A stretch of DNA of 32,762 bases from Plectonema cf. radiosum LEGE 06105 (lineage in GTDB: Bacteria; Cyanobacteriota; Cyanobacteriia; Cyanobacteriales; Nostocaceae). Shown here in pieces: positions 16,389 through 24,729 of the stretch. The notes under the pieces are model-generated. The model saw only the letters and a list, made by a program, of their open reading frames with translations, searched no databases and was not told the origin of the DNA. The stretch covers positions 1-32,762 of the forward strand of contig NZ_JADEWL010000076.1 of the NCBI RefSeq assembly GCF_015207665.1, given 5' to 3'. The position numbers and the translations under genes were made by a program. Position 1 is the stretch's first letter; each line of letters starts with the position of its first letter.

Positions 16389-17690
16389 TTATTGTGAAGC
16401 GTTTTGGATATTTACACGTATAGGTAAATTACTCAAGTCAGGTTTATTGCCATTATTTCCGCTTGCAGGAATAAATTTCTGACCATTAAAAATTTCTTCG
16501 GCATACTCTTGATATTGGGTTCTTTGTGCTAAGGGTATTGCTTCATCTACCTTTATCAATAATAAATTGCCTTGATTGTCAATTGTCAGCCATACCAAAA
16601 AATCTCTAGGTTGAAAATTACCGTCTTTGGGAGGAGGAAGGGGAATATCACTATTAATTCTTTTTAAAGGTTGTGCAAGATTATCTGGTTTATCTTTAAC
16701 AAAAGTATTGGTATCGATTTTCCAACTAGCAGTTAATATTCCTCCACTTTGAGTAGGTTGATTTTGAATCGGAACTGGTGAAGTTTTGTTGCTCTGTTGT
16801 GGGGTTTGTCCCAATGCATTAGTGGGAGCATCGGCAATTTTTTCACCATCTACGGGGTTTTGAGGTTGTTGTTGGGTTGCTAGTTGACGCTGTTCTTCGG
16901 CTTCTAATCTACTTTGTTGCGCTAATCGGCGTTGTTCTAATTGTTGTTGTTCTAATTCTTGTTGACGTTGAGCTTGTAATTGTTGTTGTTGTTCTAACTC
17001 TTGCTGACGTATTTGAGCTTGTAATTGTTGTTGTTGTTCTAACTCTTGCTGACGTATTTGAGCTTCTAATTGTTGTTGTTGTGCTAATTCTTGTTGACGT
17101 ATTTGAGCTTCTAATTGTTGTTGTTGTGCTAATTCTTGTTGACGTATTTGAGCTTCTAATTGTTGTTGTTGAGCTTGTCTTTGACGTAATTGTTCTGCTT
17201 GTTGACGTAGTATCGCTTCTAATTGACGTTGTTGTTCTAATTCTAATTGACGTTGTTGCTGTTGTATTTTTTGATTATCAAAAGCAATAGCATCCCTATC
17301 AATAGAAGTAACGGGAGGTTTTACAGTACTGGGATTAACCGGAGGTTGTGAATTTTGAGGAACAATAGTGCGAGTATTTAATGGCTTGGGTGGAATTGGT
17401 TTGGGTTTTATTTGTGGTTGAACTGGTGATGATTTTTGGGGAGAAATGTCGATAAATTCAATCGCAACAGCAGATTGGGGTCGTCGTTGCTGTGATAAGT
17501 TAAATTCATATAAACTAATCAGCCAGAAGGCTAACAGATGCAGGATAACTGAACCACAAGAAAAAGCAATCCACCATCCGGGTGAATCAGTTTGTCGTCT
17601 CCAGGTTTTTTCTGAAACTGAATTTTTTTGTGCAACCGATTGTGTCATATCTATATTATTATCTATATCAAAATCGGTAATTAGAGGCAT
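16389..17690 (-). CDS. TonB/TolA-like envelope protein with Gln-rich coiled coil
   Basis: About 433 residues from the ATG at 17690; a shorter start at 17648 is equally possible, and the further extension to 17699 would need TTG. The N-terminus is cytoplasmic, then there is one transmembrane helix (about 39-62, GWWIAFSCGSVILHLLAFWL). A Pro/Lys-rich stretch is followed by a long Gln-rich coiled coil (about 140-270) built from 15-residue repeats QQQQLEAQIRQQELA. The last about 110 residues resemble a TonB-type C-terminal domain (FLVWLTIDNQGNLLLIKV). This layout is that of TonB/TolA proteins that span the periplasm and transmit energy to the outer membrane. No ExbB/ExbD or TolQ/TolR genes are nearby, so its partner and cargo are unknown. 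Confidence 0.72.
   Translation of the reverse strand: MPLITDFDIDNNIDMTQSVAQKNSVSEKTWRRQTDSPGWWIAFSCGSVILHLLAFWLISLYEFNLSQQRRPQSAVAIEFIDISPQKSSPVQPQIKPKPIPPKPLNTRTIVPQNSQPPVNPSTVKPPVTSIDRDAIAFDNQKIQQQQRQLELEQQRQLEAILRQQAEQLRQRQAQQQQLEAQIRQQELAQQQQLEAQIRQQELAQQQQLEAQIRQQELEQQQQLQAQIRQQELEQQQQLQAQRQQELEQQQLEQRRLAQQSRLEAEEQRQLATQQQPQNPVDGEKIADAPTNALGQTPQQSNKTSPVPIQNQPTQSGGILTASWKIDTNTFVKDKPDNLAQPLKRINSDIPLPPPKDGNFQPRDFLVWLTIDNQGNLLLIKVDEAIPLAQRTQYQEYAEEIFNGQKFIPASGNNGNKPDLSNLPIRVNIQNASQ
16935..17175. repeat. 45-bp in-frame tandem repeat in the TonB/TolA-like gene
   Basis: About five 45-bp units encode the 15-residue Gln-rich coiled-coil repeat. Two neighbouring units around 17060-17160 are identical at DNA level, indicating recent duplication and likely length variation between strains. 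Confidence 0.85.
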
Positions 17691-17731
17691 GACGGGCAAC
17701 TAGTGATAAATCACTTTTCGTGTTCGCCCAG

Positions 17732-17791
17732 AAGTCGGGTTTTGATCACAGTTGTGTTGTGTTACAGATATTTTACGAAAAAACCCGACTT
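17732..17791. repeat. Dispersed inverted-repeat element, copy 2
   Basis: AAGTCGGGTTTT (17732-17743) and AAAACCCGACTT (17780-17791) form a 12-bp stem. It has the same arms as the element at 9949-10012 but an unrelated loop. It lies in the spacer between the TonB-like gene and the tnpB element. Confidence 0.78.
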
Positions 17792-17854
17792 GTTAATGAT
17801 TGGTTTCACTCTGCTATATAAAAGCAAGACTTGTCTAGACATTTATTTCTTACT

Positions 17855-18010
17855 TCAACGGGGGCATGGGAGCGGCTAACCCTCAGTAAGCTTATTCGCA
17901 AAGCGAACGCTTCGCTAACACGCTTTAGCCAAACGCGATAAATTAATTGCGGCATTCAAATCTCTGTCGATTGAATGCCCGCAATTTTTACAGTCGTAAG
18001 TTCTTTCTTT
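17855..18010 (-). ncRNA. Candidate omega-RNA (reRNA) overlapping the tnpB 3' end
   Basis: In IS200/IS605 elements the guide RNA scaffold of TnpB is read on the tnpB strand, overlapping its 3' end and the right end of the element. Here the minus strand past the tnpB stop has nested complementarity: GCGAAGCG...CGCTTTGCG and CTTACT...AGTAAG around a GC-rich core (GGGTTAGCCGCTCCC). The extent is inferred from family architecture, not from a covariance match. Confidence 0.35.
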
Positions 18011-18994
18011 TAGTGGCATATCTTGAATATGTCCGCAATTAGAACAAGTTTTACTTGATGGGAACCAACGACTTGCAATTATAATTTCACAACCAAACTT
18101 TTTAGCTTTATATTCTAACTGTCGCTTAAACTCATAAAAACCACAATCAGCAATAACTTGAGCTAAATTATGATTTGATAGCATACCCGAAATATTTAAA
18201 TCTTCTACTACAATCTTTGCGTGGTTTTTGCATAAGTAAGTAGTGATTTGATGAAGAGTATTTTTTCTAAGGTTTGCAATATGAGCGTGATGTAATCGTA
18301 GTTGAATTTTGGCTTTATATCGATTGTTAGAACCTTTAAATTTTCTAGCAAAAGTTCTAGATAATCTTTTTAGTTTATCGAGATGTTTTTTATAGTGTTT
18401 AGGATTAGGAAATACAACCCCGGTTGAAAGTGTTGCAAGCACTTTAACACCCAAATCCACACCAACAATATCATGTTCTTTAACAGTAGGTTCATGTGAT
18501 TGTTCGTAAGCAAAAGCAATAAACCAACTATTAGCAGTTCTCGATATAGTAATTGATTTACAAGTGGTGTGAGGTAAGCCCTCGTAAGTTCTAACCCATC
18601 CGATAGTAGGTAGTTTAATAGATTTACCACCAACAGGAATGGGCTTGCCACCAGCATCAATTGTAAATGAATCATTTTTACCTTTCTTTTTAAATTTAGG
18701 ATAATCTGCTTTTTTCTGAAAAAATCTATCAAAAGCAGTTCCTAAATTATCAAAAGCGTATTGAGTTATTTTCTGACAAATACCCTTTTCTTTAATCCAT
18801 GTTAATTCAGGTTTTCCATGGTTGTTAAAGAACTTCTTTAAAAGATATTTATTAGGCTTCAATCCATCTTTATAAAGATTATTCCAAGTAGCCAAGCCCC
18901 AATTATATGTAAAACGCGAGATTCCCGCGTGCTTAGACATAATTAATTTTTGCTTTTTACTTAGTTTTAACTTTGTTTTGATGGATAAAAGCAT
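17915..18994 (-). CDS. tnpB: RNA-guided endonuclease TnpB (IS200/IS605 family)
   Basis: TnpB is an omega-RNA-guided RuvC nuclease, the ancestor of Cas12. The ATG at 18994 gives 359 residues; the 4-codon extension to 19006 needs TTG. The N-terminus MLLSIKTKLKLSKKQ and SKHAGISRFTYNWGLA are typical. The RuvC triad looks intact: Asp180 in GVDLGVKVLATLS, Glu264 in IVVEDLNISGM and Asp345 in DRDLNAAINL. A zinc-ribbon has CSNCG (Cys317/320) and CKNCG (Cys335/338). The length is at the short end for the family but no domain is missing. A divergent small ORF starts about 63 bp upstream. Without a tnpA here, its role would be target cleavage that favours element retention. Confidence 0.95.
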   Translation of the reverse strand: MLLSIKTKLKLSKKQKLIMSKHAGISRFTYNWGLATWNNLYKDGLKPNKYLLKKFFNNHGKPELTWIKEKGICQKITQYAFDNLGTAFDRFFQKKADYPKFKKKGKNDSFTIDAGGKPIPVGGKSIKLPTIGWVRTYEGLPHTTCKSITISRTANSWFIAFAYEQSHEPTVKEHDIVGVDLGVKVLATLSTGVVFPNPKHYKKHLDKLKRLSRTFARKFKGSNNRYKAKIQLRLHHAHIANLRKNTLHQITTYLCKNHAKIVVEDLNISGMLSNHNLAQVIADCGFYEFKRQLEYKAKKFGCEIIIASRWFPSSKTCSNCGHIQDMPLKERTYDCKNCGHSIDRDLNAAINLSRLAKAC

Positions 18995-19017
18995 TGTTCG
19001 ACCCAATCATGCTGTAC

Positions 19018-19043
19018 TATGTTAATATTAGTATACCAACATA
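19018..19043. promoter_or_regulatory. Nested palindrome between tnpB and the small ORF
   Basis: TATGTT (19018-19023) and AACATA (19038-19043) are complementary arms enclosing two perfect 6-bp palindromes, AATATT (19024-19029) and GTATAC (19031-19036). It lies in the short divergent promoter region and is a plausible operator for the neighbouring ribbon-helix-helix-like protein. No binding data are implied. Confidence 0.4.
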
Positions 19044-19057
19044 TAGAGTAAAAAACA

Positions 19058-19225
19058 ATGCCTTTTGAGAAAAACAATAAGTTAGGTTTTACAAGTAAGA
19101 ACCCTTTTGATAAAAACCCGGTATGTTTTAAAGTGTTGCCCGGAGTTAAAGACAAATTAAAAACCGTTCCTGACTGGCAAGAACAACTTAGAAAGTTTGT
19201 TGATGAGCTAATTGAAAATGTCTAA
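19058..19225 (+). CDS. Small IS-associated protein, ribbon-helix-helix-like
   Basis: A 55-codon ORF divergent from tnpB. It begins MPFEKNNKLGFTSKNPFDKN and continues PVCFKVLPGVKDKLKTV, then PDWQEQLRKFVDELIE. The second half has the order of a ribbon-helix-helix (CopG/Arc-like) DNA-binding fold: a short strand with alternating residues (VCFKV), a first helix (GVKDKLKTV), a turn (PD), and a second amphipathic helix. I recall similar short proteins starting MPFxxxNKLGF beside tnpB genes in other cyanobacteria; that is memory, not a search. It is highly charged and lacks a signal peptide. The likely role is a regulator or accessory protein of the element. An RHH fold is inference. Confidence 0.65.
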   Translation: MPFEKNNKLGFTSKNPFDKNPVCFKVLPGVKDKLKTVPDWQEQLRKFVDELIENV

Positions 19226-19403
19226 GGATGTTAATAGAATTATCGGTTTGTCTAAATTATTAGCTACTTAGGAATAGCTCTCGAATTCACGTTGACTTAG
19301 AAGCCAAGTAGAAAAATAAATCCATTTACAAATATTACAAATATTATTGAAAATTTTCCTCTATCTCTTTGTCTCCTATTCCCTGTTTTCTGTTCCCTAT
19401 TCC

Positions 19404-22400
19404 CTAATTGACGATGAAAGTTAGAACAGTTTCATCTACTCCCTTCAATTCCAAAGGTTTACCCTTAATAATTTCCTCTTCTTGTAAATAATCTGCTACC
19501 GCAGCAGAAACAAGAATAGTACCAGGCTCGGCAGCATTCTGTAAGCGAGAAGCAATATTTACAGAAGGACCGATCGCAGTATAATCGGCACGTTCGGAAC
19601 TACCAAACATTCCTACAACTGCTGTACCTTGATGAATACCGCAGCGAAACTGAAGCGCATTACGCCCATCGGCATCAAAGATACCTTGCTCTTGCCAGCG
19701 TTGGTTTAACTCAGAAAGCCCGCTTAACATAGCTCTAGAGGTATTGACAGCACGACGTACCTGTTCGTTGGGTGTCAATTCTTCGGGCGCTCCATACAAA
19801 GCCAAAATCGCATCTCCCATGAATTTATCTACGGTTCCGCCGTTATCAAATACAGCTTTTGTCATCGATTCTAGGTATTCGTTGAGCAATTCTGCGACTT
19901 TTCGCGACCTTAAATTATTTGATAATTGAGTAAAACCAACTATATCGCTAAATAAAACTGTAATTAAACGTGGTTCAGGTCTTAAATCTAAAATTAACTC
20001 ACCAGCAGCGGCTTTTCGCACCAAAACAGGAGGTAAAAAGCGTTGAAGTACGGATTCTGTTAAATAAGTATTTAATTCTATAACTTTGCGTTCGTTTTCT
20101 TTTAAAGCTAGGAGATTTCGGGCTTCGGCTAAAAGTTCTCTATCATTAAATGGCTTTGCTAAATAAGCATCTGCACCGCGTTCGGTTCCTTCAATACGGG
20201 TATCTTCATCAACTTTTGCAGTCAAGAGGATAATTGGTATTCCTTTGAGGGTCTCGTCGGAGCGTATTGTCAGAATCATCTCTAATCCGGTGACTACAGG
20301 CATCATCAAATCGGTGATAATTAACTGAGGTAATGATTCCTTAGCTATCTTACAACCTTCGGCACCATTTCTAGCTGTTTTGACTTGATAGCCAGCTTCA
20401 CGAAGAATGCTTGATACATAAGCTCGCATATCTGGATTATCATCGACAACTAGAACTAATTGTCCTTTTCCTGTTGTTAACTTTTGATTTTCCAGATTTG
20501 CTAACAACAACTCCTGTGGAATATCTTGAGTATGATTATCCGTTGACTCGATTAATTCTAAATCAGCTAACTCTACAGCAGCACGACTGAGATTAACTTT
20601 ACTCTCCTCTTCTACCACCTGCTCTACATTTAAATGAGCATTTCCCGATGGAAGGAATATTGTAAAATTTGTACCACTTCCGTACACCGAATTAACTCTT
20701 ACCTGACCTCCATGAACTTCTACTAACTCTTTAACTAAAGCCAAACCTAAACCTGTACCTTCATAGGAACGATTTTCTGAACCTTCTGCTTGACGAAAAC
20801 GTTCAAATAACAGAGGAATTTGTTCTTCAGCAATACCAATTCCCGTGTCTTCTACTTGTAAAACGCAATCCGAACCCGCAGACAGTACTCTCACAGTAAT
20901 GGTACCGTTTTGGTTGGTAAATTTCATGGCATTCGAGAGTAGATTATAAACTACTTTATCGAATTTTTCCATATCTAAATAAACGGGAGGACAATCATCT
21001 AATTCTGCAACCAGATGCAATTCTTTTTTCTCGCAGTATGGACGAAATGACTCGACAATTTGACTGACAAATTCCACTAAATCGCATTTGCGGAAAGTTG
21101 GCTGCATTCTTCGGGCATCCAAACGTTGCAAATCGAGTAGTTGATTTACCAATCGCAACAAACGTCTGGAATTTCGCAAAGCAATGATACTTTGTTCGTA
21201 AGATAATCCTTTACCCGTGTTTACCGCTGATTCTAACGGCCCTTGAATTAAAGTTATCGGGGTACGGAATTCGTGGGAAATATTTTGAAAAAATTCAGTT
21301 TTTTGTTTGTCTAATTCCAGTAAACATTCGGCTTGTTGTCGAGTTTTTTGATAAAGTCGGGATTGTTGAACTGCAAGGGCTGCTTGCACTGCTACAGATG
21401 CAGCTAATTCTACCTCTGACTTGAGCCAATGGCGTTCTTTTTTACTTTGCCTCAAAGTAATACTACCGATAATTTTACCGTCGGTCAGTAATGGAACTAT
21501 CATTAAAGAGCGAGTTGACATTTTCAAAGCTAAATCAAAACCTTTGACATCAAAAGGGCAATGATTAATATCCGCAATGATTACCGGCTCTTGAGTTTGC
21601 AGTATTTCTTGCAGTATTTGATTTTCCTTAATTGGTGCTAAAGACTGGGGTAATTGCTGATTCGGCAAATCTTGAGAACTATCGTATAAGCCAACACATT
21701 CAACAAATTCTGAATCGGCAGTCCATAAAGATAGAATACAGCCATCTACCTGTAAAGCTTGTCCCAATTGTTGGGTAATCGCAGCAAAAATTTCTTGGGG
21801 GTCTAGACTAGAACGAATGGCACTGGTAATTGTATTAATTAATGCTTCTCGCTGAGCAAGAGCGTGTACCTGTTCGTAAGCACGAGCTTGGGATAACGCC
21901 AATGCAGCCTGATTTGCTACCATTACCACTAACTGCACTTCCGAATCTTCCCAATCGCGACATTCTTGAAACTGGTGCAGTGCCAAAACAGCAATCAATT
22001 CCTGTTGACAAATCAGCGGTACTATTAAGCTAGAACATATTTTAGCCTCTTGATAAACCCGGAGGCGATCGCCTAGGGTGTTGGTATCTTTTTGAATGCG
22101 CTCGTCTTCTGTTGCATCATAAATTACCTGAACTTCGCGAGTTTCCCATACTGCATGAGCTAATAATTCGGATGCAAGTTGTTCTTTATCTTCTACATAA
22201 TCATCTAATTCTTTTTGAAGATTTTTTTGATAAATAAAACCTTGACCAACTAAGTGTCCATTCTGGAAAGGACGTAAAAGACATACATCTAACGACAACA
22301 TATCACCGACATTATCTACAATTGCTTGGAGAATTTGCCGATAATCTAAAGCGCTGCGAATCGTATTAGTTACTGAGTTGAGCAGCGATTCTTGACGTAA

Positions 22401-22823
22401 TGTCCGGGTTAGTTCGTGGGTACGCGCTCGGAGAACATTATGAGTATCCAAAGCTTGGCGTACTACAGCTTTAAGTTCTTCTGCTTCCCATGGTTTAGTT
22501 ACATATTTAAATACTTTACCAGCATTAATAGCTTCCACCAAGTCTTCGACATCAGTGTAGCCAGTTAAAATAATCCGGATAATATCTGGATATTGAGTAG
22601 CCGTCAAACTCAAGAATTCTGTACCGCTCATCATTGGCATTCGCTGATCGGAGATAATTACTGATATATCTCCTTCTTTTGCGAGTAATTCCAATGCATC
22701 TGGACCACTACTTGCTCGTAGCACCTTATATTCGCGATAAAAGGTACGGTATAACAAATCGAGATTGTCGGGTTCGTCATCGACAACCAATATTTTTGGC
22801 TTTCTGTTTACTTGGGATTTCAT
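19404..22823 (-). CDS. cyaC: CyaC-type hybrid histidine kinase / adenylate cyclase
   Basis: A single 1139-residue signalling protein that makes cAMP under phosphorelay control. Domains in order: receiver 1 (8-125, phospho-acceptor Asp59, ISDQRMP), GAF 1 (about 160-312), GAF 2 (about 330-488), HisKA with His517 (NISHEFRTP), HATPase (N-box NLLSNAMKF at 627, then DTGIGI and GTGLGLAL), receiver 2 (788-902, Asp838, ITDLMMP), and a class III cyclase domain (953-1128). Catalytic residues are intact: metal-binding Asp960 (FSDIVGF) and Asp1004, ATP-selecting Lys1000 and Asp1080, and Asn1089/Arg1093 (NIASR). The Lys/Asp pair indicates ATP rather than GTP. The order matches CyaC of Spirulina and Anabaena, where the kinase activates the cyclase through receiver 2. 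No transmembrane segment is seen. GGAAG lies just upstream of ATG 22823. Confidence 0.93.
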   Translation of the reverse strand: MKSQVNRKPKILVVDDEPDNLDLLYRTFYREYKVLRASSGPDALELLAKEGDISVIISDQRMPMMSGTEFLSLTATQYPDIIRIILTGYTDVEDLVEAINAGKVFKYVTKPWEAEELKAVVRQALDTHNVLRARTHELTRTLRQESLLNSVTNTIRSALDYRQILQAIVDNVGDMLSLDVCLLRPFQNGHLVGQGFIYQKNLQKELDDYVEDKEQLASELLAHAVWETREVQVIYDATEDERIQKDTNTLGDRLRVYQEAKICSSLIVPLICQQELIAVLALHQFQECRDWEDSEVQLVVMVANQAALALSQARAYEQVHALAQREALINTITSAIRSSLDPQEIFAAITQQLGQALQVDGCILSLWTADSEFVECVGLYDSSQDLPNQQLPQSLAPIKENQILQEILQTQEPVIIADINHCPFDVKGFDLALKMSTRSLMIVPLLTDGKIIGSITLRQSKKERHWLKSEVELAASVAVQAALAVQQSRLYQKTRQQAECLLELDKQKTEFFQNISHEFRTPITLIQGPLESAVNTGKGLSYEQSIIALRNSRRLLRLVNQLLDLQRLDARRMQPTFRKCDLVEFVSQIVESFRPYCEKKELHLVAELDDCPPVYLDMEKFDKVVYNLLSNAMKFTNQNGTITVRVLSAGSDCVLQVEDTGIGIAEEQIPLLFERFRQAEGSENRSYEGTGLGLALVKELVEVHGGQVRVNSVYGSGTNFTIFLPSGNAHLNVEQVVEEESKVNLSRAAVELADLELIESTDNHTQDIPQELLLANLENQKLTTGKGQLVLVVDDNPDMRAYVSSILREAGYQVKTARNGAEGCKIAKESLPQLIITDLMMPVVTGLEMILTIRSDETLKGIPIILLTAKVDEDTRIEGTERGADAYLAKPFNDRELLAEARNLLALKENERKVIELNTYLTESVLQRFLPPVLVRKAAAGELILDLRPEPRLITVLFSDIVGFTQLSNNLRSRKVAELLNEYLESMTKAVFDNGGTVDKFMGDAILALYGAPEELTPNEQVRRAVNTSRAMLSGLSELNQRWQEQGIFDADGRNALQFRCGIHQGTAVVGMFGSSERADYTAIGPSVNIASRLQNAAEPGTILVSAAVADYLQEEEIIKGKPLELKGVDETVLTFIVN

Positions 22824-23647
22824 GCACCGCTTCCATGCAGTAACGGCAGTCGGATAAATAGTTTAATTAGGTAGGAATGTTTTAACATTCGATTTAATAA
22901 GAGGGTATTTTAACTGCAATCGGCAGTTTGCTTGCTTTAACGGTAAGGAGCGAGAGCTTTATCCCCGGACATTCATCAAGAAAAGCACCTCCCAGAGTTG
23001 ATAATCAGCTTCAGTTTTGGATAATCGATATGTTGTAGCCTCTTCACCTCCAACGATAATTTTGATTTTAATTACAGTTTTTTACCCTGGCTAGATTGAT
23101 CCACCTAGCAGATGTCGTCTTAGTTTTCCCGTTTTAGCGCCAACACTAACATCTGATGGTAAATTTTATTGATGGCGATCGCAATTAGAACGGCAATATC
23201 ACAATAATAATAGTTAATTTACGAGTATTTTAATAAACTATTGCTTTACGTAAAATTATTGAGATAGCGTCTCCATCTATTGGTGTTGTGTAGATTTATA
23301 TTGTATCAATTTCATCACAATTTCATTTGTCAGTTGAATGATAATTAATCTTTTAGCTCTTAAATAACTAAGTAACAGACTTTTACTAGCTTAGGCAAAC
23401 TATCCATAATCATGTAGTAATTGCGTATACACCTGCAACCTAAACTACAGCTTTATCGCAAGCAAGGGGAAACGAAAGTCCCCGTATTAGTCTGAAAACC
23501 TCGCCCCAAAGTGTGACTGTATATAGCTATTCAATAGTTTTTATATATTGTTATACAATAATTGATTTAGCAATCGGAGTGGTCAATTGTAAAAATTGGC
23601 GTTATGGAAGTAAAAAGTACTATCTTATAGATTAAAATATTTATTCT
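22824..23647. other. Upstream region of cyaC, no gene seen
   Basis: About 820 bp without a convincing ORF on either strand. It contains a HIP1 octamer (about 23175-23182) and a hairpin GGGGA...TCCCC (23466-23483). It should hold the cyaC promoter; no binding motif was recognised. Confidence 0.5.
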
Positions 23648-23655
23648 TTGTACTT

Positions 23656-23823
23656 ATGTCAGAGAATGCCAATAAAGCTTTTAATCAAGTTACAACTTGT
23701 GCCATCGGTGCAGTATTTGATCGAGAACTTGTTACTATCAATCACTCCCTTTGAGGGAGTAGGGAGCAAGCTGAGGAGGCTAAAAAGTTCTGTATTGCAC
23801 AATATGATTACCGCGTCAGTTAG
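23656..23823 (+). pseudogene. Possible small gene interrupted by an in-frame TGA
   Basis: ATG at 23656 opens a 32-codon frame (MSENANKAFNQVTTCAIGAV, then FDRELVTINHSL) that stops at TGA (23752-23754). The same frame continues open with GSREQAEEAKKFCIAQYDYR to TAG at 23821-23823. The two parts together would be a 55-codon protein of natural composition. I recognise no family. It could be a decayed small gene, a sequencing error, or chance. Alternative longer frames here (23648-24067 on plus, 23820-24155 on minus) look less like proteins. Confidence 0.3.
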
Positions 23824-24063
23824 CTGTATAGTTGGAAAAAGAAGTATTGCAATTGTCCGCCAATTCGGTTTATTGTCTGTTTTGCTACAAAAAATCGACA
23901 GTTTTTGCTGGATATTTTTAGCTTATAGCAATAACCCCTCCACTTTGCCCCCATTTGCTTATCTTCAAAAACATCCCACACCGAATCCCAATTTCTACAT
24001 TTTTCAATTAAAGTTTTCATATCAGAACGGATGGTGTTGTACGAATAGTAATGCATATTTTCG

Positions 24064-24729
24064 ATGAATAACTTTAACAGCAAATTAGCCTTGACTCCTT
24101 GTCTTTCTGTTCCATCCCAGCAAAAGCCAGTTGCGATGGCCACTACCCCAATCACCTCCCAATTTCAGATTCGGCTCTGCTCACCTGCCGATTTGACTGG
24201 TGTTGCCCAAATTATCGCTGAAAGCTTCCACTCCCGTGATGGTTTATGGGGATGGGCTTTTCCATTACTGCGTTTGGGCATTTACGAAGATTTAAGACAT
24301 CGTTTGGCTACCTCCGCACCCCACCATGCTTGTTTGGTTGCCGTTGATAATTGCGATCCTCTTTCAGAGTCGCTGAGCGAACACACAAGCTCAAATTTAG
24401 TAGCAACGGTAGAATTAAGCGTGCGTTTAGGCGATTCTTGGACTCATACAGGTACTAGAAAAAGTTTTGCTTATTTATCCAATTTAGCCGTACATCCACA
24501 TTACCGCAGGCAAGGAGCGGCTCGTGCATTATTAGCTAGCTGTGAAAAAGTCGTTAGCGAATGGGGATTTAACGATTTGTATCTCCATGTTTTGGAAAAT
24601 AACCATCAAGCTCGGCAACTTTATTTCAAATTGGGATACCGGATGCACCAAGTTGATGCTAATTGGAATACATTTTTGTTCCGACATTCGCGACAAATGT
24701 TACTCTACAAACACCTTTTTGACTGTTAA
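24064..24729 (+). CDS. GNAT-family N-acetyltransferase
   Basis: Acetyl-CoA-dependent acetyltransferase of the GNAT superfamily; the substrate is unknown. The 221-residue version starts at ATG 24064. The fold proper begins near residue 35 (FQIRLCSPADLTGVAQII), so the ATG at 24136 is also a reasonable start. Motif A, which binds acetyl-CoA, is LAVHPHYRRQGAARALL (about 141-157) with the Q/RxxGxA signature. Motif B follows as LHVLENNHQARQLYFKLGY (about 174-192). The segment AESFHSRDGLWGWAFPLLRL is shared, as far as I recall, by a cyanobacterial subgroup annotated only as GNAT. No neighbour suggests an operon. Confidence 0.88.
   Translation: MNNFNSKLALTPCLSVPSQQKPVAMATTPITSQFQIRLCSPADLTGVAQIIAESFHSRDGLWGWAFPLLRLGIYEDLRHRLATSAPHHACLVAVDNCDPLSESLSEHTSSNLVATVELSVRLGDSWTHTGTRKSFAYLSNLAVHPHYRRQGAARALLASCEKVVSEWGFNDLYLHVLENNHQARQLYFKLGYRMHQVDANWNTFLFRHSRQMLLYKHLFDC

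Larger units (their letters stand above)
17855..19225 (-). mobile_element. tnpB-only IS200/IS605 (IS1341-like) element, exact ends unresolved
   Basis: The unit contains tnpB (leftward), a divergent 55-residue ORF, and a structured segment after tnpB. No tnpA (Y1 HUH transposase) is present, so mobility would depend on a transposase supplied in trans. The right-end side (17855-17915) contains the stem CTTACT/AGTAAG on the minus strand and the palindromic GCGAAGCG/CGCTTTGCG motifs. Neither cleavage site could be placed with confidence; the coordinates given are approximate limits. Confidence 0.65.

Noticed and set aside
16877-17290. Val/Leu-rich plus-strand frame opposite the Gln-rich repeats
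   Set aside because: A mirror of the CAA/CAG-rich coiled-coil repeats; looks like a membrane protein only by composition.
23648-24067. 139-codon open frame on the plus strand
   Set aside because: Begins with TTG, has an unnatural composition, overlaps the GNAT start and the minus frame 23820-24155, and shows no motif.
23820-24155. 111-codon open frame on the minus strand overlapping the GNAT gene
   Set aside because: Overlaps the better-supported GNAT gene, has no recognisable domain and is rich in random-looking aromatic and basic residues.
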